From JAEUOS01 sp964470865 (lineage in GTDB: Bacteria > Pseudomonadota > Gammaproteobacteria > Burkholderiales > JAEUOS01), in the NCBI GenBank assembly GCA_964470865.1, contig CAYYFR010000044.1, positions 1-35,306 of the forward strand: 35,306 nucleotides of DNA, read 5' to 3'. Below are positions 7,352 to 14,866 of the stretch, piece after piece. Every line of letters starts with the position of its first letter. Position 1 is the first letter of the stretch. Made by a program: the position numbers and the translations under genes. The notes beneath the pieces were generated by a model, which searched no databases, was not told where the DNA came from, and saw only the letters and a program-made list of their open reading frames with translations.

Positions 7352-8908
7352 TCAACGAACGGTGCGCGGGTGAAACTTCAGCGGCACGGCCTTGACTTCG
7401 CGCGGCGCCACGCCATAGCTTGCAAGGGTTGCATCGAGCGGGCCGGCCTCGGCTGCCGCCAGCGCCGATTCGCGCGCGCGACGGATCGCGATGGCCCTTT
7501 CGCCCAAGTCGGCGATACGCGGTGCCTCGACGATCGTCTCGAGAATGCGGGTGAAATTTTCGCGGCCCCGCGCATGGGTCTCCGCATAGCCCTTGATCAG
7601 GCGCCCGCACAAGGCGATTTCGGTGGCCAGGCCAAGGCTGCCGGCTTGCGCGATGGCGGCCAGCCAGCGCCCGATCAGGGCGTTCTCGGCGGCAAAGCGC
7701 GATGACTTGCGGCGCCAGTGCCTGAGCGCCGCCAGCATGCGCAACTGCAGGTAGCCGGTGATGGAAGTGCTCTGCACATGAATGCCGTTTTCGAAGATGG
7801 CATTGCGCCCGCGCTGCCTGGCGAAAGCGCGGATGCGTCGCGCCAGGCCCGAGGGCAACTGATCGGCGAGTTCGTCGTAGCCGGGTTTGAAAAATTCGAC
7901 CACCTTGATGGGTTCGGTCTGGCCGATCGCGGCCTCGGCGCGAATGCCGTCGAAGCGCTCCAGGCGCGACTTGAGGTCGGCTACCCGCGCCACGTCCTCG
8001 TAGCACATCCACAGGGCGAGAAAGCGTGCACTTTCGCGCGTGAGCATGAATTGCGGGCCGCCACCCAGCGTACGCTCGGCCGCGTACACCGGCTTGAGAC
8101 GATCGAGATAGGTGGCGGCATAGGCCACGTCGAGGTAGTCGATGCAGCGTTCTCCTCCAAGGGTGATCAAGTCGGCTGCGCCTTGCGGAAACTCGGCCGC
8201 GATGCGTGCGGCCAGTGCGGCGTGGTCCGGATTGCGCCGAGCCGTTGCGGTAGCGGGTGCGGCGTGGTTCGGCGGCGCCGTTCCACTGGCGTGGGCGTAG
8301 CCCGCGGCGAAGCCCGTGAGGCTGGCGTCCGCACCGCGCCCACCGGCGCGAATCGCGGCTTCGGCCGCGGCGCGCGGCAGCGGCAGCGTGGCCGAACCGA
8401 TCAGGGCGCCGAACATCACCGCCGAGATCACCGTACCGGCGCCGGCTGTCGCAGTTTCCATGTCGAACAGGATCGCGCTCTTGGCAGCGCCGCGGGCGGC
8501 GGCGATCGCCTTGTCCGAGTCGAAGCGGCCGTCACCCATCTGCATCTTCTCGGTGGTCAGGTAGACCCGGTGGGTGGAGGCGATCAACGTGGTTCGCTTC
8601 GACACCAGGCCGGTCTGGATCGCCCGTGCCGTTTCCACCAGTTCGGAATACAGCAGTACATCGACCTGTCCGGCGGCGGGCGCTAGGCACATCACCGGTT
8701 CGCGCCCGCCCAACTCGGCGCGCTTGACCGGAAACAGTTCGATGTAATAGGTGGTGGCCCCGGTGCGTTGCGCCACGCCGGGGATCGAGGTGGCCTGTAC
8801 CGGATAGCCGGCTGCATGGGCGGTCTCGACAATCCAGTCGGCCAGCACACCGCCGCCTTCGCCACCGAGGGCGCCGATGACCAGCGTCAGGTTGCGTTCG
8901 GCATTCAT
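7352..8908 (-). CDS. iorB: Indolepyruvate oxidoreductase beta-type subunit with C-terminal DUF6537-like extension
   Basis: The product has 518 residues from the ATG at 8908, which overlaps the IorA stop (ATGA). Residues 1 to about 200 form the pyruvate:ferredoxin-oxidoreductase gamma-type domain, with GALGGEGGGVLADWI and SIPGVAQRTGATTYYIEL. An Ala/Pro-rich linker follows (APPNHAAPATATA). The remaining ~260 residues resemble the DUF6537 domain also found in long single-chain 2-oxo-acid oxidoreductases. Classical archaeal IorB is only about 200 residues, so this is the extended proteobacterial form. With IorA it should convert aryl-pyruvates and CoA to aryl-acetyl-CoA and CO2 while reducing ferredoxin. 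Confidence 0.88.
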   Translation of the reverse strand: MNAERNLTLVIGALGGEGGGVLADWIVETAHAAGYPVQATSIPGVAQRTGATTYYIELFPVKRAELGGREPVMCLAPAAGQVDVLLYSELVETARAIQTGLVSKRTTLIASTHRVYLTTEKMQMGDGRFDSDKAIAAARGAAKSAILFDMETATAGAGTVISAVMFGALIGSATLPLPRAAAEAAIRAGGRGADASLTGFAAGYAHASGTAPPNHAAPATATARRNPDHAALAARIAAEFPQGAADLITLGGERCIDYLDVAYAATYLDRLKPVYAAERTLGGGPQFMLTRESARFLALWMCYEDVARVADLKSRLERFDGIRAEAAIGQTEPIKVVEFFKPGYDELADQLPSGLARRIRAFARQRGRNAIFENGIHVQSTSITGYLQLRMLAALRHWRRKSSRFAAENALIGRWLAAIAQAGSLGLATEIALCGRLIKGYAETHARGRENFTRILETIVEAPRIADLGERAIAIRRARESALAAAEAGPLDATLASYGVAPREVKAVPLKFHPRTVR

Positions 8909-11067
8909 GCCGTGCTCCCGGCAGAGGGCATTGATGCGCTCTTGGCCCTGGGGGCCAGGAGCCCGATGACAAAGCGGCGCACGCCGCGCACCAGGCGGTC
9001 CCAGGCGTTGGCGTTGATCACGATCTCGGTGCGGTAAAAGCTCGGGCACAGTGTTGCCGCATGCGCCACCTCGCCGCACAACCCGCAGCCGACGCAGTGG
9101 TTGTTCACATGCGCCACCGGATCGACCTTAAGCGGGTCGGACGGGTCCTTGATGGTCAGTGAGGGGCAGCCGGACAGGCGGATGCACGAATGGTCACCGG
9201 TACATACGTTCTCGTCGATGCCGTAGCGCACCCGCACCACCCGCTCGCCGCGCTTGACGCGGGCGGCGTTGATCGGGCGGATGCGGCGCTGGCGTTCGAG
9301 CTGGCATTCGCCTTCGGCGATGATCACCTTCAAGCCCTTCTGCTCGGTGGTCAGCGCCTCCTTGAGGCGTTTCATCATGTCGCCGACATCGTAGTTGTGC
9401 ACCGTGCGCATCCACTTCACGCCGGCGCCGGCCAGGGTGGTTTCGATGGTCAGCTGGTTGCCGGTGGCGCTGCCGGCGCCGGCCATGCGCTTGAGTTCGT
9501 CTTCGGGCGAGGAGATCAGTTCCTGGGTGCCGGTGGCCGAGGTATAGCCATTCTTCATGATGATCAGGAGGCCATCGCCCTTGTTTAACAGGTTCGACGA
9601 CACCCCCGACAAGAGGCCGTTGTGCCAGAAGCCGCCATCGCCCATGATCGCCACCGAACGACGTTGCTGGAACGGCGTGACCCCGGCGATCGATGCCAGG
9701 CTCATGCCGTAGCCCAATATCGAGTTGCCCTGTGAAAAGGGCTCGAAGGTGCCGAAGGCGTGGCAGCCGATATCGGCGCCCACATGCAGGCGACCGATGT
9801 CCTGCTGCACCAGTTTCATCGCCGCGAACACCGGGCGCTCGGGGCAGCCGACACAAAACGTTGGCGGGCGCGGCGGCACCGCACTGCCCAGCAATGCGAC
9901 GCCGGTGTCGCGAGCGGCCTGCGCTGCGAGCAGCGCGCCGCGATCGGCGCCGTCGATGAATTTTGCTACCCCGGACAGAATCGCCTCGGTGGTGTATTCG
10001 CCGGCCGCCTGCAACAGGTCCTTGCCGTGCAGCCTGGTTTGCAGGTCGGCGCGGCGCAGCAGGGTGGCAACTTCCTGCTCGATATATTCAGGCTGGCCTT
10101 CCTCGACGATCAGCACGCCGCGCTTGCCGGCGCAAAACCCGGCAATCTGTTCAGGCACCAGCGGATACACCACGTTCAGGCACAGGATCGGCACGTCGCA
10201 TGCGCCAAAGGCGTCGGCCACGCCTGCCAGCTGCAGGGCGCGCATCAGGTTGTTGTAGAGACCGCCCTGGACGATGATGCCGAGATCGTCGCGCTTGCCC
10301 TCGAACAGCTCGTTGATTTCATGTTCGAGAATGAAGCGCCGTGCCGCCGGCATGCGCACCTCGCCTTTCAACTTCTCGTGCTTGAAGGTCACCGGCGGGT
10401 GCGCCAGGCGCTCGTAGAGGAAGGCGGCCGGTTCCGCCGCCTTGCTGCGGGTCGACACCTGTGGCGCACGATTGGCCTTGGCCACAAACTCGCCCTGCAC
10501 ATGGCAGGCGCGTATCCGCAGCTCCATCAGCACCGGCGTGTTCGAAGCTTCAGACAGCGCGAAAGCCTGTTCGACCGCGCGCACGATGCTTTTCAGGTTG
10601 GGGCGCGGATCGGTGAGCCAGACAGAGGATTTCATCGCATAGGCATGGGTGCGCTCCTGGATCACCGAAGCGCCCTCGCCATAATCCTCGCCCACCACGA
10701 TCAGTGCGCCGCCCATCACGCCGGCGGACGCCAGGTTCGACAGGGCATCGGCTGCCACGTTGGTGCCGACGATCGATTTCCAGGTCACCGCGCCGCGCGC
10801 CGGATAGTTGATCGAGGCCGCCAGCATGGCGCAGGCGGCGGCCTCGTTGGTGCATGACTCGACATGCACGCCCAGGGTCTCAAGGTAGTCGCGCGCCTGC
10901 ACCATCACATCGAGCAGATGCGACACCGGCGCGCCCTGATAGCCGCCGACGTAGGAGACGCCGGATTGCAGCAGGGCCTTGGTCACGGCGAGAATGCCCT
11001 CGCCACGAAACACCTGACCTTCACCCAGCTTGAGCAGCTCGATCTCGGTGGCGAATGAACGTTCCAT
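8905..11067 (-). CDS. iorA: Indolepyruvate ferredoxin oxidoreductase alpha-type subunit
   Basis: The product has 720 residues from the ATG at 11067. A GGAG lies 11-14 bases upstream; the open frame continues to 11673, but that part is antisense to LysR. Order: pyrimidine-binding half with GYQGAPVSHLLD, a transketolase-like middle, then the thiamine-diphosphate half with GDGGFWHNGLL and, further on, KNGYTSATGTQ. The C-terminus holds two iron-sulfur motifs: C622-x2-D-x2-C628-x5-C634-P and C658-x2-C661-x2-C664-x9-C674-P. The first has Asp where a Cys is usual. It is the first gene of the leftward cluster and divergent from a LysR gene. The substrate (indole-, phenyl- or hydroxyphenyl-pyruvate) is inferred from the family. 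Confidence 0.9.
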   Translation of the reverse strand: MERSFATEIELLKLGEGQVFRGEGILAVTKALLQSGVSYVGGYQGAPVSHLLDVMVQARDYLETLGVHVESCTNEAAACAMLAASINYPARGAVTWKSIVGTNVAADALSNLASAGVMGGALIVVGEDYGEGASVIQERTHAYAMKSSVWLTDPRPNLKSIVRAVEQAFALSEASNTPVLMELRIRACHVQGEFVAKANRAPQVSTRSKAAEPAAFLYERLAHPPVTFKHEKLKGEVRMPAARRFILEHEINELFEGKRDDLGIIVQGGLYNNLMRALQLAGVADAFGACDVPILCLNVVYPLVPEQIAGFCAGKRGVLIVEEGQPEYIEQEVATLLRRADLQTRLHGKDLLQAAGEYTTEAILSGVAKFIDGADRGALLAAQAARDTGVALLGSAVPPRPPTFCVGCPERPVFAAMKLVQQDIGRLHVGADIGCHAFGTFEPFSQGNSILGYGMSLASIAGVTPFQQRRSVAIMGDGGFWHNGLLSGVSSNLLNKGDGLLIIMKNGYTSATGTQELISSPEDELKRMAGAGSATGNQLTIETTLAGAGVKWMRTVHNYDVGDMMKRLKEALTTEQKGLKVIIAEGECQLERQRRIRPINAARVKRGERVVRVRYGIDENVCTGDHSCIRLSGCPSLTIKDPSDPLKVDPVAHVNNHCVGCGLCGEVAHAATLCPSFYRTEIVINANAWDRLVRGVRRFVIGLLAPRAKSASMPSAGSTA

Positions 11068-11160
11068 GCAGGGGCTTCTCCGGTTGAATCGCGCGCCGCG
11101 CAAGGCCACAACGCGGGCAGCAGTTTGGGGTTCACAGCGCAGGTTATGTAAGGGCCCATC

Positions 11161-11193
11161 ATTTGTCAAATTGATGGACTGTATGTTGTACAT
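11161..11193. promoter_or_regulatory. Two palindromes at the IorA/LysR divergent region
   Basis: ATTTG-T-CAAAT (11161-11171) is a perfect inverted repeat. ATGT-TGT-ACAT (11183-11193) is a second one, with 11 bases between them. They lie at the LysR start, about 95-125 bases before the IorA start. They are good candidates for LysR operator half-sites. If so, the ATG inside the second palindrome (11183) may not be the start, and GTG at 11201 would be preferred. Confidence 0.4.
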
Positions 11194-12109
11194 TTCTACT
11201 GTGAATGCGAAAGACATCGATCTCAACCTGCTGCGCGTATTCGATGCCATTGCGGTCTGGCAAAGCGTGACCCTGGCCGGCGAGACGCTGGGCCTGACCC
11301 AGCCGGCCATGAGCAATGCGCTGGCGCGCCTGCGCCGGGTGTTCGGCGACGAACTGTTTGTGCGCACCCCGGCCGGCATGCGCCCCACGCCGCGTGCCGC
11401 GCAGGTCGCCGGCAGCGTGCGGGCCGCCCTTGCGCTGCTCGACACGTCGCTGGGTGCGGCGCCGGGTTTTGATCCGGCCAGCGCCGAGCGGGTGTTTCGC
11501 CTGTCCACCTCCGACCTGGGCGAGACCATGTTCCTGCCACCCCTGATCGCGGCGCTGCGCGTGCGGGCGCCGCGGGTGCGCATCGAAACCCGGCCGGTGC
11601 CCCTGGCACAGATCGCCGCAGCGCTGGAAGCCGGCGCGATCGATCTGGCCATGGGCTCGCTGGCAGGCGGCAAGCGCGGCGTCTGCGGTCAGGTGCTGTT
11701 TCGCGAGCCGTACCTGTGCGTCATGCGCGCCGGGCATGAGCGTGCCGCGCGGCCGCTTGCCAGGCGTGACTTGGGCGGGCTGGAGTTTGTGATCGTGGCC
11801 CCGGCGGAAACCGCGCATCGCAATGTGGATGTGGCGCTGCAACGCCTTGGCCTGGCTTCGCGCGTGATGGTGCGCATGCCGCATTTCATGGCGATACCGG
11901 GCATTCTGGAAAAGAGCGATCTGGTGGCGATCGTGCCGGCCATGCTGGCCGAACTGTTTTGCCGCGACGCCCGGTTGGTCAAGCAGGCGTTTCCGGCTGC
12001 CTTGGCTGCGCTTCAGATCCGGATTTTCTGGCATCAGCGCTTTGCCCGGGATGCCGCCAACCGCTGGCTGCGCGAGTTGGTGATCGACTTGCACGGCAAG
12101 GCCAATTGA
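11183..12109 (+). CDS. LysR-family transcriptional regulator next to the IOR cluster
   Basis: The product has 308 residues from ATG 11183, or 302 from GTG 11201, which would match the 300-residue paralogue at 2147; neither start has a ribosome site. The N-terminal winged helix-turn-helix (DLNLLRVFDAI, TQPAMSNALARLRR, GDELFVRTPAGM) is followed by an effector domain with PYLCVMRAGHE and a terminal FWHQRFARDAANRWLRE. It is related along its whole length to the first LysR of this window. It diverges from iorA and lies 107 bases before the intradiol dioxygenase gene, so it may control both sides. The inducer is unknown, probably an aromatic acid. Confidence 0.9.
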   Translation: MLYISTVNAKDIDLNLLRVFDAIAVWQSVTLAGETLGLTQPAMSNALARLRRVFGDELFVRTPAGMRPTPRAAQVAGSVRAALALLDTSLGAAPGFDPASAERVFRLSTSDLGETMFLPPLIAALRVRAPRVRIETRPVPLAQIAAALEAGAIDLAMGSLAGGKRGVCGQVLFREPYLCVMRAGHERAARPLARRDLGGLEFVIVAPAETAHRNVDVALQRLGLASRVMVRMPHFMAIPGILEKSDLVAIVPAMLAELFCRDARLVKQAFPAALAALQIRIFWHQRFARDAANRWLRELVIDLHGKAN

Positions 12110-12216
12110 AAAAACCGGCGCTAAGCGCGGAACCCTCTGCTACGATTGTGTTCCAAAGCTCTGCCATTTCGCCGCGCGCCACTCGCGCGGATCGTCAATA
12201 GAGGAAGGAGAACTCC

Positions 12217-12822
12217 ATGTCATTGAGCCGTCGCCGCTTTGTAGCTTCCGCCGCCATGCTCGGCGTACCGGCCAGCGCGATTCGCGCGCAAACCGCCCTC
12301 ACCCCGACGCCGGGTGTGAGCGAGGGACCGTTCTATCCGCAGGCGTTTACCCCCGAGCCGCAGATCAAGCTGGTGCACGGTCCATTGCTGGGTGACGCCA
12401 GCGCGCTTGCCCTGAGCGGTCGGGTACTCGATCGATTCGGCAAGCCGGTCGAAGCCGCGCGGGTGGAGATCTGGCAATGCGATGCGCTGGGGCACTACAC
12501 ACATCCGCGCGAGAGCCGCGCTGGCGGACGCGATCCGAATTTCGCAGGATTCGGCTGGACCCGCACCGATGCAAGCGGCGGCTATACGTTCGAAACCATC
12601 CGGCCGACACCATACCCAGGGCGTACGCCGCATATCCATTTCGCGGTCAGGGCGCCGCAGGTCAGTCGCCTGGTAACGCAGATGTTTGTCGAGGGTGTGG
12701 CGCAAAACCAGAAGGATTTTCTGTATGCCTCGATGACGCAGGCGCAGCGCCAATTGGTCACCGCGCGGCTGGAAGCCGCGCGGCAGGGGCAGCGTGCGCA
12801 GTTCGATATCGTGCTCGGTTGA
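12217..12822 (+). CDS. Tat-exported intradiol ring-cleavage dioxygenase-like protein
   Basis: The product has 201 residues, preceded by AAGGAG nine bases before the ATG. The N-terminus SRRRFVASAAMLGVPASAIRA is a twin-arginine signal, cut near AQT. The body matches the protocatechuate/catechol dioxygenase family: VSEGPFYP, SGRVLD-RFGKPV and an EIWQCDALGHY stretch. The non-haem Fe(III) ligands are probably Y94, Y133, H139 and H141 (in YPGRTPHIHF). Cytoplasmic catechol and protocatechuate dioxygenases have no Tat signal; exported relatives are known but poorly characterised. The substrate is not predictable. It lies downstream of LysR in the same direction. Confidence 0.88.
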   Translation: MSLSRRRFVASAAMLGVPASAIRAQTALTPTPGVSEGPFYPQAFTPEPQIKLVHGPLLGDASALALSGRVLDRFGKPVEAARVEIWQCDALGHYTHPRESRAGGRDPNFAGFGWTRTDASGGYTFETIRPTPYPGRTPHIHFAVRAPQVSRLVTQMFVEGVAQNQKDFLYASMTQAQRQLVTARLEAARQGQRAQFDIVLG

Positions 12823-12864
12823 GCGGCGCATGCGCAACAGCCGAGCCGCGCATTGTTGGCGTGC

Positions 12865-13272
12865 CTATTTCCAGTCTGTCAGCTTGCTTACGACCTTAAG
12901 GCCTTCAACAGCGGCGAAATGCGCGTCGTAAGTGAAAAGCGCCGCATGTTGTTCAAGCGCACATGCCGCGACCCACAAGTCGTTGGTCGGGATTGGCGAG
13001 CCACGGCGTCGCAGCGAGTCGAATACACGCGCATAGATGCGGCTGGTCGCGTCAACCGCACCGGCGATCGCGACATAGGGTGAGGCCAGAAACTCGGTGA
13101 GTTCGGCCTCGTTGATGGCCGATCGTGAACCCTTTGAGAAGCCGGCACGCAGTTCGCCGAGTACAACGCAGGGCATCCATACCTGATCGGCTGCCTCGAT
13201 CAGGGCGACTGCCGCCTCGCGGCCGCGCATGAAATCACTGTAGGCATTGGTGTCCAGGCAAAGCCCTTTCAT
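12865..13272 (-). CDS. vapC: PIN-domain ribonuclease toxin, VapC type
   Basis: The product has 135 residues with the full set of acidic residues of the PIN nuclease fold: D7 in LDTNAY, E40 in VLGELRAGF, D98 in IPTNDLWVAA and D116 in TYDAHF. VapC toxins cut tRNA or rRNA when their antitoxin is degraded. Its ATG overlaps the stop of the antitoxin gene by four bases (ATGA). No key residue is missing, so the toxin looks functional. Confidence 0.9.
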   Translation of the reverse strand: MKGLCLDTNAYSDFMRGREAAVALIEAADQVWMPCVVLGELRAGFSKGSRSAINEAELTEFLASPYVAIAGAVDATSRIYARVFDSLRRRGSPIPTNDLWVAACALEQHAALFTYDAHFAAVEGLKVVSKLTDWK

Positions 13273-13535
13273 TTCCAGAGTTCCGGCAGAACTATCGCAA
13301 ACGGCTTCACTGCAACCTTAAAATCGCGCGCCTGCCTGGCGGTCCAGCGCCCAGCCAGTTTGCGCAAGTCATTGCGTCGCCCTGTTTCGGCAGCGGTCCC
13401 GTCGGGGGCGCCGGACATCGATTGGGTGAGCAACTGCTGCATATACTTGTTGAGACTCAGGCCACGCTTGCGCGCCTCGACTTTGAGGCGCGCGGCAAGT
13501 CCGTCGTCGAGACTGCGAATGATCAAGTCGGCCAT
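13269..13535 (-). CDS. Ribbon-helix-helix antitoxin paired with VapC
   Basis: The product has 88 residues from the ATG at 13535; upstream codons to 13610 cover the promoter dyad and are not expected to be translated. The N-terminus ADLIIRSLDDGLAARLKVEA followed by GLSLNKYMQQLL is a FitA/VapB/Arc-like ribbon-helix-helix DNA-binding domain. The C-terminal part should wrap the toxin. Antitoxin-first order and the four-base overlap are typical of vapBC operons, which repress themselves. Confidence 0.85.
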   Translation of the reverse strand: MADLIIRSLDDGLAARLKVEARKRGLSLNKYMQQLLTQSMSGAPDGTAAETGRRNDLRKLAGRWTARQARDFKVAVKPFAIVLPELWK

Positions 13536-13555
13536 GCCTGAAACACCACGAGAGG

Positions 13556-13569
13556 TTTGATGATTCAAA
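13556..13569. promoter_or_regulatory. Probable vapBC operator/promoter
   Basis: A perfect inverted repeat TTTGA-TGAT-TCAAA lies 21 bases upstream of the antitoxin start. On the minus strand a TTGTTA (-35 like) and an AATCAT (-10 like, overlapping the dyad) are 16 bases apart. TGATA-N3-TGATA direct repeats lie beside it at about 13571-13583. Antitoxins of this class normally bind such dyads. Confidence 0.4.
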
Positions 13570-13687
13570 GTGATAGCATGATAACAAAGTGCTGCCGCGC
13601 GCGACAACATCTAGCCTGTTGATCGCAGGCGACGTGTCCTGATGCGCGGCGCGGCGCCCGGTTCCGATTGCAGCCCTGGACTTGACC

Positions 13688-14623
13688 ATGAAACCCAAAA
13701 TTGCCATTGTCGGTGCCGGCCTGATCGGCCGCGCCTGGGCCATCGTGTTCGCCCGCGCCGGCCACCCGGTTGCCATCACCGATGTCGACGCTGCGGCGCT
13801 GGCGCGGGCTCAGGCGCTGATGGGCGAGCGCCTGGCGGACTTGCAGGAGTTCGGCCTGATCGACGCAAGCCCGGCGCAAGTGCTGGCGCGCATCACCTGT
13901 ACCGCTTCGCTTGGCGACACCCTCATGGGCGCGGCGCTGGCGCAGGAGAACGTGCGCGAGACGCTTGCGGCCAAACAGGAAATCTTCGCGCAACTCGATG
14001 CGCTGGCGCCCGCCGACTGCGTGATCGCCAGCTCGACCTCGTGGATACCGGCTTCGCAGTACACCGCAACCCTGGCCGGCCGCGCGCGTTGCCTGGTGGC
14101 GCATCCGACCAATCCGCCTTACCTGATCCCGCTGGTCGAGTTGTGCCCCGCCCCCTGGACTGCGCCCGCAAGCGTGGCGCGGGCGCGTGAGCTCTATGCC
14201 GGGGCCGGCCAGCAACCGGTCACATTGACGCGCGAGATTCACGGTTTCCTGCTCAACCGGGTGCAGGGCGCGGTATTGAACGAATGCTTCAATTTGTATA
14301 GCCAGGGCCTGGCCTCGGCGGAGGATATCGATCGTGTGCTCAAGGACGGCCTGGCGCTGCGCTGGAGCTTCATGGGGCCGTTTGAAACCATCGACCTGAA
14401 CGCGCCCGGCGGGGTGGCCGATTACGCGGCGCGCTATGGCCACACCTATCGCGATGTGGCCGCGGTGCATGCGCCGTTTGCCTGGGATGCCGCGACGCTG
14501 GCGCGTATCGAGGCGGAGCGCCGTGCGGTGTTGCCACTAGACCGGCTCGAAGCGCGTTCAGCCTGGCGCGACCGGCGCCTGATGGCGCTGCTGGCCCACC
14601 AGCGCGTTGCACCGGCTTCATAG
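13688..14623 (+). CDS. 3-hydroxyacyl-CoA dehydrogenase-family oxidoreductase (lambda-crystallin/L-gulonate dehydrogenase-like)
   Basis: The product has 311 residues. It has an N-terminal Rossmann domain with G9-x-G11-x2-G14 and D32/D34 after strand 2, which favours NAD. Catalytic H139 is in VAHPTNPPYLIPLVEL, and the C-terminal helical domain has GFLLNRVQGAVLNE. The NPPY variant and the ~310-residue length fit the lambda-crystallin / L-gulonate 3-dehydrogenase / carnitine dehydrogenase branch better than classical fatty-acid enzymes. The start is ATG 13688; an in-frame TTG two codons earlier is unlikely. It stands alone, divergent from vapBC. Confidence 0.85.
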   Translation: MKPKIAIVGAGLIGRAWAIVFARAGHPVAITDVDAAALARAQALMGERLADLQEFGLIDASPAQVLARITCTASLGDTLMGAALAQENVRETLAAKQEIFAQLDALAPADCVIASSTSWIPASQYTATLAGRARCLVAHPTNPPYLIPLVELCPAPWTAPASVARARELYAGAGQQPVTLTREIHGFLLNRVQGAVLNECFNLYSQGLASAEDIDRVLKDGLALRWSFMGPFETIDLNAPGGVADYAARYGHTYRDVAAVHAPFAWDAATLARIEAERRAVLPLDRLEARSAWRDRRLMALLAHQRVAPAS

Positions 14624-14678
14624 TGGCGGGGCGCTCGACCATCAGGGTATTCCCGGCCAAGTTTCTTGTCGTTCGGGC

Positions 14679-14707
14679 CTTGAAACATGTACGATGCGCA
14701 CCCAAAT
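14679..14707 (+). promoter_or_regulatory. Possible heat-shock-type promoter before the ABC operon
   Basis: CTTGAAA (14679-14685), then 14 bases, then ACCCAAAT (14700-14707). This resembles the sigma-32 consensus CTTGAAA-N13/15-CCCCATNT with five of seven fixed -10 bases. A CACCCAAA/TTTGGGTG dyad (14699-14706 with 14723-14730) covers the -10 region and could form a hairpin. A 7-mer match can easily occur by chance in 35 kb. Confidence 0.25.
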
Positions 14708-14790
14708 CCTGTCGCGCGCGTTTTTGGGTGGGCTCTTGGGTCCGGCAGGAAATAAAATCGTGACGTTGCGGTGCGGCTGAACGCCATCAC

Positions 14791-14826
14791 CACATTCGCC
14801 ACATTCGCCACATTCGCCACATTCGC
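14791..14826 (+). repeat. Tandem repeat, four perfect copies of a 9-mer
   Basis: CACATTCGC is repeated four times without error, ending 40 bases before the ABC-ATPase start. If translation began at GTG 14771 the array would encode a TFA-TFA-TFA-TFA stretch. Because the unit is a multiple of three, slippage would change length but not frame. Confidence 0.9.
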
Positions 14827-14866
14827 CGCTGCGCCGGCTATCGAGACCTACTCTGTTGGCAAATCA

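Noticed and set aside
8905..11673. A 922-codon reading of IorA
   Set aside because: The first 202 codons are antisense to LysR and unlike any IOR; the family start is at 11067 with a GGAG upstream.
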